From Hyphomicrobiaceae bacterium (lineage in GTDB: Bacteria > Pseudomonadota > Alphaproteobacteria > Rhizobiales > Aestuariivirgaceae), in the NCBI GenBank assembly GCA_900298995.1, contig OMIC01000058.1:1-45986 (forward strand): DNA of 45,986 bases. The letters run 5' to 3'. Both the position numbers and the translations under genes were made by a program. Under the pieces are notes generated by a model. The model was given only the letters and a program-made list of their open reading frames with translations, ran no database searches and was not told where the DNA came from. This document shows positions 8,265 to 17,961 of the stretch, in pieces (the first letter of the stretch is position 1; each line of letters starts with the position of its first letter).

Positions 8265-8720
8265 ATGCTGACGGCACGACCCAAGGCCAGCAAGGACAAC
8301 CAGCCGATGATCATCGGCTGGCGCGAGAAGGTGAGCCTGCCGGAACTCGGCGTTGGCGTCTTCACCGCCAAGATCGACACCGGCGCACGCAGCGCCGCGC
8401 TTCACGCCACATCGATCCGCGAGGAGGCGGACAGCCATGTCAGCTTCGTGCTGCCGCTCAAGGGCCGCAATCACCAGTGCCGCCTGCCTCTCAAGGGCCT
8501 GCGCCGGGTGAAGAGCTCCAGCGGCCACAGCGAAACCCGCGCCGTAGTGGAAACCGACGTCAAGATCGGCAGGCGCGTGCTGCGGATCGAAGTCACCCTC
8601 ACCGACCGCACCGACATGGGAATTCCCATGCTGCTCGGGCGCAGCAGCATCGGCTCCGACTTTCTCGTCCATCCCGCCCGGACCAACCTCCTCACGCCGC
8701 GCAAGCGGAGGCCCGCATGA
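8265..8720 (+). CDS. RimB/RimK-linked ATP-dependent zinc protease family protein
   Basis: A 151-residue retropepsin-like protein of the family often labelled putative ATP-dependent zinc protease (COG4067/RimB). It shows the aspartic-protease-like [13 protein letters not shown] (Asp38), [21 protein letters not shown] and the terminal basic run. In Pseudomonas the rimABK operon controls glutamylation of ribosomal protein S6, with RimB working on the RimK product. Here it is encoded immediately before rimK with a 4-bp ATGA overlap. ATG 8265 is used; an ATG at 8307 with AAGGA before it is an alternative, giving a protein starting MIIGWREKV. The name protease is family convention; activity is not shown by sequence. 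Confidence 0.82.
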   Translation: MLTARPKASKDNQPMIIGWREKVSLPELGVGVFTAKIDTGARSAALHATSIREEADSHVSFVLPLKGRNHQCRLPLKGLRRVKSSSGHSETRAVVETDVKIGRRVLRIEVTLTDRTDMGIPMLLGRSSIGSDFLVHPARTNLLTPRKRRPA

Positions 8721-9622
8721 AGATTGCGCTCCTCACCCGCAACCCCCGTCTCTATTCGCATGTGCGCCTCATCGAGACGGCAGAGAAGCGCGGGCATGAG
8801 ATCGTGCCCATCGACTATCTCAAATGCTACATGAACATCACCTCGAAGAAGCCGGAGCTTCGCTATCTGGGCGAAAAGCTCGAAGGCTTCGACGCGGTGA
8901 TCCCGCGGATCGGTGCCTCGCACACATTCTATGGTCTGGCGGTGCTGCGCCAGTTCGAGATGATGGGCGTCTATCCGGTGAATGAATCCGTGGCGATCGG
9001 CCGCTCGCGCGACAAGCTGCGCTCGCTGCAGTTGCTGGCGCGCGATGGTGTGGGCCTTCCCGTGACGGCCTTTGCACAGGATTCGAAACGTACCGACGAT
9101 CTTCTCGCCATCGTCGGCGGCGCCCCAGTGGTGATCAAGCTGCTCGAGGGAACGCAGGGCATCGGCGTGGTGCTGAGCGAGACGCACAAGTCAGCCAAGT
9201 CGGTGATCGAGGCCTTCCATGGCGCCGACGTCGCGATCCTCGTGCTGGAGTTCGTGAAGGAATCGGAAGGCCGCGACGTCCGCGCCTTCGTGGTCGGCCG
9301 CGCGCTCGTAGCCGCAATCGAACGCAAGGGCGGCAAGGATGATTTCCGGTCCAACCTGCATCGGGGCGGCACTGCGAGCGTCACCGAGCTCTCTGCCCTC
9401 GAAAAGGCGACAGCCCTCAAGGCAGCACGTTCCATGGGCCTCAACGTGGCCGGCGTCGACATGCTCCGCTCGGCACATGGGCCGGTGGTCATGGAGGTCA
9501 ATTCCTCTCCCGGCCTCGAGGGCATCGAGACGGCGAGTGGCGTTGATGTCGCGCTGTCCATCATCCGCTTCATCGAACGCAACGCCAAGCCGGGCCGCAC
9601 CCGGACGCGGGGCAAGGGATGA
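8717..9622 (+). CDS. rimK: RimK-family ATP-grasp alpha-L-glutamate ligase
   Basis: A 301-residue ATP-grasp ligase that adds glutamate residues to a carboxylate, in Escherichia coli the C-terminus of ribosomal protein S6. Visible are the N-terminal preATP-grasp fold ([20 protein letters not shown]), [21 protein letters not shown], the ATP-binding [13 protein letters not shown] (about 137-149), [15 protein letters not shown] and the metal-binding [14 protein letters not shown]. These match RimK rather than LysX or glutathione synthetase. ATG 8717 overlaps the RimB-like stop by 4 bp, and its own stop overlaps the following peptidase-like gene by 4 bp, so the three are one operon. The substrate may be S6 or another protein. 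Confidence 0.93.
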   Translation: MKIALLTRNPRLYSHVRLIETAEKRGHEIVPIDYLKCYMNITSKKPELRYLGEKLEGFDAVIPRIGASHTFYGLAVLRQFEMMGVYPVNESVAIGRSRDKLRSLQLLARDGVGLPVTAFAQDSKRTDDLLAIVGGAPVVIKLLEGTQGIGVVLSETHKSAKSVIEAFHGADVAILVLEFVKESEGRDVRAFVVGRALVAAIERKGGKDDFRSNLHRGGTASVTELSALEKATALKAARSMGLNVAGVDMLRSAHGPVVMEVNSSPGLEGIETASGVDVALSIIRFIERNAKPGRTRTRGKG

Positions 9623-10632
9623 GCCCCTTCAGCCTTGGCAGTGCCAGCATCGCGCCTGGCGCGCGCGCCACCATCGATCTTCCGGTCAGCACGCTGTCCA
9701 ACCACACCCATGTGACGCTTCCCGTCCATGTGGTGCATGGCGAACGGGCGGGACCGGTGATGTTCCTTTCCGGCGCCATCCATGGCGACGAGATCCAGGG
9801 CGTCGAGATCATCCGCCGCATCCTCAATCATCCGGCGCTGATGAGCTTCAGCGGCACGCTGCTGGCCGTGCCCATCGTCAACAGCTTCGGCTTCCTCAAT
9901 CACACCCGCTACATGCCCGACCGGCGCGATCTCAACCGCTGCTTCCCCGGCTCGGACCGCGGCTCGCTTGCCAGCCTGGTGGCCGACATCTTCTTCCGCG
10001 AGGTGGTGCTGAAGAGCCAGTATGGCATCGACTTCCACACAGCCGCCCTGCACCGCACCAACCTGCCTCAGATCAGGCTTGCGCCAGGCGAAGCGGACCT
10101 GCTGGCGCTGGCGCAGGCCTTTGCGCCACCGGTCATCCTGATTTCGAAGCTGCGCGAGAAATCGCTGCGGCTTTCGGCAGCCCAGGCCGGCGTCCGGGTG
10201 CTGCTCTATGAAGGCGGCGAGGCGCTGCGCTTCGATGAAGCCTCCATCGATGCGGCAGTCAAGGGCACGCTGCGCGTCATGGCACATCTCGGAATGATCG
10301 ATGAGGCGCCGCGCAAGCCCCCCGCGGAGCCGGTGTTCTCGGATTCCAGCAGCTGGATTCGGTCACCGGAGAGCGGCATCCTCCACACCACGCGCCGCAT
10401 CGGCGACCGGGTGGGCAAGCGCGAAGTGGTTGGGGTTGTGGCCGATCCGCTGGGCGCGCATTCGGTGCCGCTTCTGGCGGAGGGCGATGGCATCATCGTA
10501 GGGCGCACCAACCTGCCGATCCTCAATCGCGGCGACGCGGTGTTCCATATCGCAAGGGCGCAACCACTTGCCACCATTCGCCGTCATCCGGAAACCGCCG
10601 TCGCGCTGGCGGACGAGGACGAGATCATCTAG
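9619..10632 (+). CDS. Succinylglutamate desuccinylase/aspartoacylase (M14-like) protein linked to RimK
   Basis: A 337-residue zinc hydrolase of the AstE/AspA branch of M14 carboxypeptidases. Ligands are His55 and Glu58 ([10 protein letters not shown]) and His140 (GIDFHTA); Glu198 in YEGGEA is the likely general base. Residues 240-337 form a beta-rich C-terminal domain with a SGILHTT-type biotinyl-like fold. AstE proteins act on N-acyl amino acids; in this neighbourhood, hydrolysis of the glutamyl bonds made by RimK is a reasonable guess (inference). The start overlaps rimK by 4 bp. It is followed by a ribosome site and a membrane protein, with no terminator seen. Confidence 0.85.
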   Translation: MSPFSLGSASIAPGARATIDLPVSTLSNHTHVTLPVHVVHGERAGPVMFLSGAIHGDEIQGVEIIRRILNHPALMSFSGTLLAVPIVNSFGFLNHTRYMPDRRDLNRCFPGSDRGSLASLVADIFFREVVLKSQYGIDFHTAALHRTNLPQIRLAPGEADLLALAQAFAPPVILISKLREKSLRLSAAQAGVRVLLYEGGEALRFDEASIDAAVKGTLRVMAHLGMIDEAPRKPPAEPVFSDSSSWIRSPESGILHTTRRIGDRVGKREVVGVVADPLGAHSVPLLAEGDGIIVGRTNLPILNRGDAVFHIARAQPLATIRRHPETAVALADEDEII

Positions 10633-10660
10633 TCTCGCGGCATCAAAACCGGAGAGCGCC

Positions 10661-11734
10661 ATGTCAACCGAGTCCGATCTTCAGAAAGCGGTTGCGGCGG
10701 GGCTCCTCTCCGCCGAGCAACGCAGCCGCATCCTCGATTTTCTGAAGTCGCCCGCAGCCGCGGCGGGAGCGGCCGAGTCTCCACCCGCGCAATTCAGCCT
10801 GACGCATGTGCTGTGGTATGGCGGCGCGCTCATCATCATGGCGGCGATGGGACTGTTCTCGACCGAGGCATTTGCGCTGCTGGGCGGCTGGGCCCTCTTT
10901 GCCATCGGCGCTGCCTATGCGCTGGGCCTGTGGTTCGTCGGCCGCTACCTCTGGCAGGTGAGGGGCCTGCGCGTGCCCGGCGGATTGCTGATCGCGGCAT
11001 CCGTCTCGATGGTGCCGCTGATGATCTATGGCATCCAGGACGCATTGGATCTGTGGCGCTTCGCGCAAGGACGTCCGGGCAGCTACCGCGACTTCTTCCC
11101 CTATGTACACGGCAGCTGGCTCTACATGGAGATTGCCACCGTGCTGGCGGCGCTGCTGGCGCTGCGCGTCTACAAAGTCCCGTTCCTTCTGCTGGTGGCG
11201 GGAATCGCCCTGTGGTTCATGTCGATGGACATCGCCATGTGGTTCACGCCTTCACCCGACGACTATGGCGATTTCGAAACACGCCGGATGGTCTCGATCG
11301 TCTTCGGCCTCGCGGTGATCGCCGTGGCCTGGGGCATCGACCTTGCGCGCCCGCGCGGCGCGGATCTCGCCTTCTGGCTTCATGTCTTCGGCGCACTCAC
11401 CTTCTGGGGCGCACTTACCGCCAGCCCCGATTCCACGGCACTGCTCCGCTTCGTCTATTTCCTCATCAATCTGGTGCTGATCGGTTTTGCTCTGTTCATC
11501 GACCGCCGCATCTATGCCGTGGCCGGCGCGCTGGGCGTGGCCATCTATCTCGGCTACCTCGCCTATGACGTATTCTCCGACATGATCCTGTTCTCTTTCG
11601 CGCTCTCGGCGATCGGACTTGGCGTCATCGGTCTGGGTCTCTGGCTCAACCGGCACCATGGCGCGCTCTCGGCCGCGCTCGACGCGCGCACCCCTGCGGC
11701 GCTGCGATGGCTGAGGCCGCACCCTAGCGCTTGA
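10661..11734 (+). CDS. Polytopic inner-membrane protein, DUF2157-like
   Basis: A 357-residue protein with a short cytosolic N-terminal helix (residues 1-45, DLQKAVAAGLLSAEQRSRILDFL) and about ten membrane segments (for example VLWYGGALIIMAAMGLFS, WALFAIGAAYALGLW, ALLALRVYKVPFLLLVAGIALWF and the last near residue 325). The N-terminal helix resembles DUF2157 proteins. No enzymatic motif is seen. The ATG at 10661 has GGAG 7 bases upstream. The stop overlaps the convergent DUF853 gene by 11 bp. Function unknown; its position after the RimK triad may be incidental. Confidence 0.7.
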   Translation: MSTESDLQKAVAAGLLSAEQRSRILDFLKSPAAAAGAAESPPAQFSLTHVLWYGGALIIMAAMGLFSTEAFALLGGWALFAIGAAYALGLWFVGRYLWQVRGLRVPGGLLIAASVSMVPLMIYGIQDALDLWRFAQGRPGSYRDFFPYVHGSWLYMEIATVLAALLALRVYKVPFLLLVAGIALWFMSMDIAMWFTPSPDDYGDFETRRMVSIVFGLAVIAVAWGIDLARPRGADLAFWLHVFGALTFWGALTASPDSTALLRFVYFLINLVLIGFALFIDRRIYAVAGALGVAIYLGYLAYDVFSDMILFSFALSAIGLGVIGLGLWLNRHHGALSAALDARTPAALRWLRPHPSA

Positions 11735-13166
11735 GGCTGCCCAGAATGCCGCGGATGATCATGTTGCCGATCTGACGGCCGGCGGTTCCCGCCAGGTTCT
11801 TGACGAAACGGTCAGTGGCCGTCTCGCGCGTCGAGACCCGCGCTGGCTTTGGCGCAGGTGCGGTCTTCCCCGTGGCCTCCCGTTCGGCCGTGGCCGCACG
11901 GCGGGCGAGGATCTCATAGGCCGACTCGCGATCCTTCGGCTGGTCATAGACCCCGCGAACGGGTGAGTCCGCGATGATGGACCTGCGCTCCTCCGCCGAC
12001 AGCGGACCCATGCGGCTGGAGGGCGGGCGGATCATGGTGCGCTCGACCATTGTGGGCACGCCCTTGGCATCGAGCACGGATACGAGCGCCTCACCTTTCG
12101 CAAGTTCCGTGATCGCCTGCTCGGTGCTGAAGGCGGGGTTCGGCCGGAAGGTGGACGCAGCGACCGCCACCGCCTTCTGTTCACGCGGCGTGTAGGCGCG
12201 CAACGCATGCTGCACCCGATTGCCCATCTGGGCCAGAACGCTTTCCGGAATATCGAGCGGGTTCTGCGTCACGAAATAGATGCCGACGCCCTTCGAGCGG
12301 ATGAGCTTCACGGTCTGCTCGATCTTCTGGATCAGGGCGGGTGGCGCGTCCGCGAAGAGAAGATGCGCCTCGTCGAAGAAAAAGACCATCTTCGGCCGCG
12401 CGGCATCGCCCACCTCCGGCATGTTCTCGAACAGCTCCGACATCATCCAGAGCAGGAAGGTGGCATAGAGCTGCGGCGCACTGATCAGCCGGTCGGCGGC
12501 CAGCACATTCATGTAGCCCCGGCCATCGGGCGTGGTGCGCATGAAGTCGCGCAGATCGAGGGCGGGCTCGCCAAAGAAGGCCTCGCCACCCTGCTCTTCC
12601 AGCACCACGAGCCGGCGCTGGATGGCGCCGATGGTGGCAGGCGCGAGGTTGCCGTATTCGGTGGACAACGCCTTGCCGCGCTGGGCGAGATCCTTCAGCA
12701 GGGCGCGCAGATCCTTGAGATCGAGAAGGCCAAGGCCTTCCTCATCGGCCAGACGGAAGGCGATGTTGAGTGCGCCCTCCTGCGCATCCGAGAGGCCCAT
12801 GAGCCGCGACAGCATCAGCGGACCCATCTCGGAAATGGTGGTGCGGACGGGGTGGCCCTGCACGCCGAACAGATCCCAGAAGATGGTTGGCGTGGCCGCA
12901 AATCCGTAGTCCTCAAAGCCCATCTTGCGGGCCCGCTCGACCAGCACCTCCTGGGCCACGCCCGCCATGGCAATGCCGGCGAGATCACCCTTCACATCCG
13001 CCGCGAAGACCGGAACGCCGGCGGCGCTGAAGCCCTCGGCCATGATCTGCAGCGTGACCGTCTTGCCGGTGCCGGTTGCGCCGGTGATCAGCCCGTGGCG
13101 ATTGGCCATGGCGAGGAGAAGTTCCTCGCGTCCCGAGCCCTGCCCCAGGAAAACCGCATCCGCCAT
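11724..13166 (-). CDS. DUF853 family HerA-like ATPase (YjgR type)
   Basis: A 480-residue helicase-like P-loop ATPase. Walker A is GATGTGKT (29-36), immediately followed by VTLQIMAEGFS; Walker B is KMVFFFDEAHLLF with DEAH at 265-268. The FAADVKGDLAGIA and NRVQHALRAYTPREQKAV blocks are typical of the DUF853/HerA-FtsK family. The C-terminal 60 residues are basic and low in complexity (PARVSTRETATDRFVKNLAG) and end in a short amphipathic segment. The role in bacteria is unsettled; related HerA proteins translocate DNA, and YjgR is a tetramer- or hexamer-forming ATPase of unknown use. It is divergent from the small DUF2780-like gene across an 80-base gap. Confidence 0.86.
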   Translation of the reverse strand: MADAVFLGQGSGREELLLAMANRHGLITGATGTGKTVTLQIMAEGFSAAGVPVFAADVKGDLAGIAMAGVAQEVLVERARKMGFEDYGFAATPTIFWDLFGVQGHPVRTTISEMGPLMLSRLMGLSDAQEGALNIAFRLADEEGLGLLDLKDLRALLKDLAQRGKALSTEYGNLAPATIGAIQRRLVVLEEQGGEAFFGEPALDLRDFMRTTPDGRGYMNVLAADRLISAPQLYATFLLWMMSELFENMPEVGDAARPKMVFFFDEAHLLFADAPPALIQKIEQTVKLIRSKGVGIYFVTQNPLDIPESVLAQMGNRVQHALRAYTPREQKAVAVAASTFRPNPAFSTEQAITELAKGEALVSVLDAKGVPTMVERTMIRPPSSRMGPLSAEERRSIIADSPVRGVYDQPKDRESAYEILARRAATAEREATGKTAPAPKPARVSTRETATDRFVKNLAGTAGRQIGNMIIRGILGSLKR

Positions 13167-13208
13167 GGCTCATTCTCCCCGGTTCTGATCGCTTCCACGG
13201 CACTTTCT

Positions 13209-13217
13209 TGCTATATG
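13209..13217 (+). promoter_or_regulatory. Candidate extended -10 of the DUF2780-like gene
   Basis: TG-C-TATATG (TG 13209-13210, TATATG 13212-13217) lies 30 bases before the ATG at 13247 in the 80-base divergent gap. No convincing -35 is present, as tolerated by extended -10 promoters. Low confidence. Confidence 0.35.
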
Positions 13218-13246
13218 CCCGGCGCAAGCGCAATCGGGGAACGAAG

Positions 13247-13648
13247 ATGGACACCATGCAGGATCTGATCGGCCGCCTGACGGCTGCCACCGGCCTTTCG
13301 CCTGAGAAGGCCGAAAAGGCCCTCGGCATCGTGCTCAACCTGATCCAGACCCAGGGCAACCAGAACAAGGTGCGCGAACTCTTCGACAAGCTGCCGGGTG
13401 CGGCCGAACTGGCCAGCCAGCAGGGCGGCGATGGCGCAGGGCGTGGCGGCGGGCTTCTGGGCATGCTGGCGGGCGGCATGATGGGCGGGCCGCTGGCAGC
13501 CATTTCCAAGCTGACGGCCGCCGGACTGTCGATGGACCAGATCAAGGTGCTGGGCGTCACCACCCTCGACTATGCCAAGGAAAAGGCCGGCCCGCAGCTC
13601 GTGAAGGAGGTCGCGGGCTCGATCCCGGGCCTCTCGGGCTATGTCTGA
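13247..13648 (+). CDS. Small DUF2780/DUF2267-like protein
   Basis: A 133-residue protein with three parts: an N-terminal helical region (MDTMQDLIGRLTAATG), a glycine-rich linker at about residues 64-86 (GAGRGGGLLGMLAGGMMGG) and a C-terminal helical region (LTAAGLSMDQIKVLGVTTL). Its shape suits the small DUF2780 or DUF2267 families, which have no known function. There is no signal peptide or membrane helix; the glycine-rich block is not transmembrane in length. ATG 13247 has GGGGAA 5 bases upstream and is preferred over an in-frame ATG at 13208. It is divergent from the DUF853 ATPase. Confidence 0.55.
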   Translation: MDTMQDLIGRLTAATGLSPEKAEKALGIVLNLIQTQGNQNKVRELFDKLPGAAELASQQGGDGAGRGGGLLGMLAGGMMGGPLAAISKLTAAGLSMDQIKVLGVTTLDYAKEKAGPQLVKEVAGSIPGLSGYV

Positions 13649-13651
13649 GGC

Positions 13652-13665
13652 TTGACAGGGGTCAA
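13652..13665. promoter_or_regulatory. TTGAC-N4-GTCAA inverted repeat before the ABC exporter
   Basis: TTGAC (13652-13656), AGGG, GTCAA (13661-13665): a small perfect inverted repeat that contains a consensus TTGACA -35. No -10 at the right distance is visible. It may be an operator of the exporter operon that starts at 13702. Confidence 0.3.
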
Positions 13666-13701
13666 TTCAGCGCGCCCCCGGCCCGCATAAGGTGACGAGG
13701 C

Positions 13702-14417
<716 letters not shown>

Positions 14418-14418
<1 letters not shown>

Positions 14419-16778
14419 TGCGCGCCCTCGACATCAAGCTCTGGCGCGACATGCTGCGGCTCTGGCCGCAGGCGCTGGCCATTGCGCTCGTGATGGCGGC
14501 GGGGGTCGCAACACTGATCCTTGGCGTAGGCGCCTATGACTCGCTGTCCACCACACGGCAGCGCTACTATGAGGCCAACGGCTTTGCCGACATCTTCGCC
14601 AGCCTCACCCGCGCGCCCGCGAGCCTGAAGTCCGACATCGCCGCAATCGACGGCGTGGCCGCAGCCGAGACGCGGGTTGAAGAAATCGCCCTTGCCGATC
14701 TTCCCGGAATGGCGGAGCCCGCCTCGGTAAGGCTGGTGTCACTGCCGGAGGGCCGCGAACCGGCACTGAACCGGCTGCACCTGCGCTCGGGAAGGCTGCC
14801 CGCCCCGGACAGCTACGAGGCCGTGGCGAGTGCCGGCTTTGCCGCGGCCCACCGGCTTGCGGAGGGCGACAGCCTGCGCGTGCTGATCAATGGCCGCCAG
14901 CGCGACGTTCGGATCAGCGGTACTGCGCTCTCGCCCGAATTCGTCTACGCCCTTGGCCCCGGCGCGCTGATGCCCGACGACCGCCGCTTCGGAATTCTCT
15001 GGATGCCCGAGCACAGCCTCGCAGCAGCCTACGGGCTCGACGGTGCCTTCAACCAGGTCTCCCTGTCCCTTGTTCCCGGCGTGGATCCGGACATGGTGAT
15101 CGACAGCCTGGACCGGTTGCTCCAGCGCTATGGCGGACGCGGCGCGCATGGCCGCGCGGATCAGCAGTCCCACGCCTTTCTGGATGCTGAACTGCACCAG
15201 CTGCGCGCGATGAGCCGCATCCTGCCGCCGATCTTCCTTCTCGTGACGGCGTTCCTGGTCAACATGACGCTCTCCCGCCTGATCGCGCTCGAACGCGAAC
15301 AGATCGGGCTTCTGAAGGCCATGGGCTATTCCTCGCTCAGCGTGGTGCGCCACTATGCGGGCTTCGTCACGCTCATCGCCGCCGCGGGCATCGCCATCGG
15401 CATGGTGGCGGGAAGCTGGCTCGGCGCCGAGATGACGACACTCTATGCCAAGTTCTTCAGCTTTCCGTTTCTGGTGTTCAGCCGCAACCCAGCCGTCTAC
15501 GGGATCGCCGCCGCGGCTGCCTATGCCGCGGCCATTGTCGGCGCGGTGAAGGCGGTGCGCGAGGTGGCCTGGCTGGCGCCCGCCGTCGCCATGGCGCCGC
15601 CCGCGCCGCCGCGCTACCGCAAGATCCTGGGCGGCTACGCCGATCTCTCGGGCTATGTCCGGCAATCGAGCGTCATCGTCATGCGCCACCTGACCCACTG
15701 GCCGCTGCGCACCCTCAGCGGCATCATCGGCATGGCGCTGGCCGTGGCAATCCTCGTGGGGTCGCTGTGGTCCTTCGGCTCCATCGACCACATGATCGAT
15801 GTCACCTTCCGGCGCAGCGACCGGCAGGATGCCACCATCACCTTCACCGAGGCACGCCCGGAACGCGCGGTGTTCAACCTGCGGCAGCTCCCCGGCGTCA
15901 GCGCAGCGGAGCCCTTCCGCGCCGTCGCCGTGACACTGCGCAACGGCACGGCGGAACGCCGGGTGTCGCTGATCGGCAAGGAGCCGGGGGTAAGCCTTAC
16001 ACGGGTGCTCGACGGCGCGCTGATGCCGGTGACGCTGCCCGGAGAGGGAATCGTGATCTCGGACGCGCTCGCGCGGGTGCTGAAGCTGCGGCGCGGCGAC
16101 CGGGTCGAGGTCGCTGTGCTGGAAGGCCGCCGCCAGACGCTGGACGTGCCCGTCTCGGCCATCATCACCGGCTTCATCGGCCTCACGGCCTATATGGACC
16201 TCGCGGCATTGAACCGCCTGCTGGACGAGGACAGTGTGATATCCGGCGCCTATCTCATGCTCGATCACGCGCAGACCGACACGCTCTTCGCCGCGCTGAA
16301 ACAGATGCCGGCGGCGAGCTTCATTGCGCTCCAGTATGCCGCTGTTGCCAAGTTCCGCGAGACCCTCGCCCAGAATGTGACCATCATGATCACCGTCTAC
16401 GCCAGCCTGGCGGCGATCATTGCTTTCGGAGTGGTCTACAACTTCGCGCGCGTCTCACTTTCCGAACAGGGGCGCGAGATGGCGAGCCTGCGGGTTCTCG
16501 GCTTCACGCGGGGCGAGGTGTCGGCCCTGCTGCTCGGCGAGCTTGCGGCCGTCGTCATCATCGCGCAACCTGTCGGATGGGGACTGGGCTATCTGTTCGC
16601 CTGGGCCATGGCGGAAGGCTTCCGGACCGATCTCTACCGCGTGCCGCTGGTCGTCAATCGCGAGGTCTATGCCTGGGCCAGTCTCATCGTGTTCGCCGCC
16701 GCCGCGATCTCGGGCCTCGCGGTGGGCCGCCGGATCGACCGGCTGGACATGATCGACGTGCTGAAGACGAGGGAGTGA
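14418..16778 (+). CDS. ABC exporter permease, FtsX/MacB type
   Basis: A 786-residue permease with two copies of the FtsX-like membrane module. The N-terminal helix (about 13-37), large periplasmic domain, then LPPIFLLVTAFLVNMTLSRL and following helices make module one (to about 395). Module two starts near WPLRTLSGIIGMALAVAILVG (about 435) and closes with the last helices at 655-780. The name MacB-like rests on operon context. ATG 14418 is used, inside the TGATG overlap with the ATPase; an in-frame GTG at 14415 is equally possible. The permease is larger than classical MacB (about 650), which carries its own ATPase. Confidence 0.87.
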
Positions 16779-16779
16779 C

Positions 16780-17961
16780 ATGCTGCGCCGCCTGATCATG
16801 CTGCTCATCCTGCTTGCCGTTGCGGCGGGCCTTGCCTGGGCCTTCTGGCCCCGGCCCATCGCCGTGGAGACGGCGGCGATCACGCGCCGGAGCATCGAGA
16901 TCGATGTCGAGGAAGAAGGCAAGAGCCGCATCCGCGAGGTGTTCACCGTGTCAGCCCCGATCGGGGGGCAGACCCAGCGTATCGCGCTGCATGCGGGCGA
17001 TGCCGTGATCAAGGACGAGACAGTGGTCGCCGCCATCCGGCCGGCCGCACCCGGACTTCTCGACGTACGCCTCAGGCGCGTGGCGGAGGCCGCGGCCGCC
17101 TCCACCGAGGCCGGTCTGGGCCTCGCACAGGCCGAGGTGAGGCAGGCCGAGGCGCGCCTCGCCTTCCTCAAGACCGAGCTGGCGCGCGCCGAGCGGCTGG
17201 CGGCCCAGGGTACGATTTCCGAGAGTGCGCGCGACAAGGCGCGGCTCGAGGCCGAGACGGCGGAAGCCATCCTGGAGAGTGCCAGGGCCGCGCTTGCCGT
17301 GCGCCAGCGCGAGCTCGAGCGCGCCAGGGCGGCCTTGATCGAAACCGGCGAGACCGAGGGTCCCTGCTGCACCGAGATCAAGGCACCGGTGTCGGGACGC
17401 ATTCTCCGGGTCCTGGCAGAGAGCGAGCAGGTGGTACAGGCGGGAACGCCACTCATGGAGATCGGCGATCCCGCCAACCTCGAGATCGTCGCCGACATCC
17501 TCTCGCGCGAGGCCTTCGAGATTGCGCCCGGCGCAACGGCAGAGATCGTCAACTGGGGCGGGCCGCCCCTCGCCGCGACAGTGCGCCGTGTCGAGCCCTC
17601 GGCCGTCACCAAGGTGTCGGCGCTGGGAATCGAGGAGCAGCGCGTGCCGGTGATCCTCGACCTCGCCGGACAAGCGGACGCACAGGGACTGGGCGACGGC
17701 TTCCGGGTGATCGTCAGGATCCGGGTCTGGGACGGCCAGGACCTGACCGCCGCACCCATCGCCGCATTGTTCCGGCAGGGCAGTGGATGGGCGGTCTACA
17801 AGGTGGTGGGCAGTCGCGCCGTGCTCCAGCCTGTTGAAATCGGCCGCCGCAACGACGAGGTGGCCGAGGTGATCGCGGGACTGACTGCGGGCGACACGGT
17901 CGTGCTCCATCCTTCCGACCAGATGGGTGATGGCGTCGCCGTAACCCCGCTGTCACCCTAG
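16780..17961 (+). CDS. Periplasmic adaptor (HlyD/MacA family) of the exporter
   Basis: A 393-residue membrane fusion protein. Residues 1-25 form a signal-anchor helix (MLRRLIMLLILLAVAAGLAW), then a barrel-sandwich half (about 50-85), a long alpha-hairpin coiled coil (about 90-195: repeated Glu/Ala/Arg pattern ASTEAGLGLAQAEVRQAEARL to RARAALIETG), the second half of the lipoyl fold (IKAPVSGRILRV), and beta-barrel domains to the end. It joins the FtsX-type permease to an outer-membrane channel. No TolC homologue is encoded nearby. Only one base separates it from the permease. Its last 9 bases overlap the convergent Na/Pi cotransporter gene. Confidence 0.88.
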   Translation: MLRRLIMLLILLAVAAGLAWAFWPRPIAVETAAITRRSIEIDVEEEGKSRIREVFTVSAPIGGQTQRIALHAGDAVIKDETVVAAIRPAAPGLLDVRLRRVAEAAAASTEAGLGLAQAEVRQAEARLAFLKTELARAERLAAQGTISESARDKARLEAETAEAILESARAALAVRQRELERARAALIETGETEGPCCTEIKAPVSGRILRVLAESEQVVQAGTPLMEIGDPANLEIVADILSREAFEIAPGATAEIVNWGGPPLAATVRRVEPSAVTKVSALGIEEQRVPVILDLAGQADAQGLGDGFRVIVRIRVWDGQDLTAAPIAALFRQGSGWAVYKVVGSRAVLQPVEIGRRNDEVAEVIAGLTAGDTVVLHPSDQMGDGVAVTPLSP

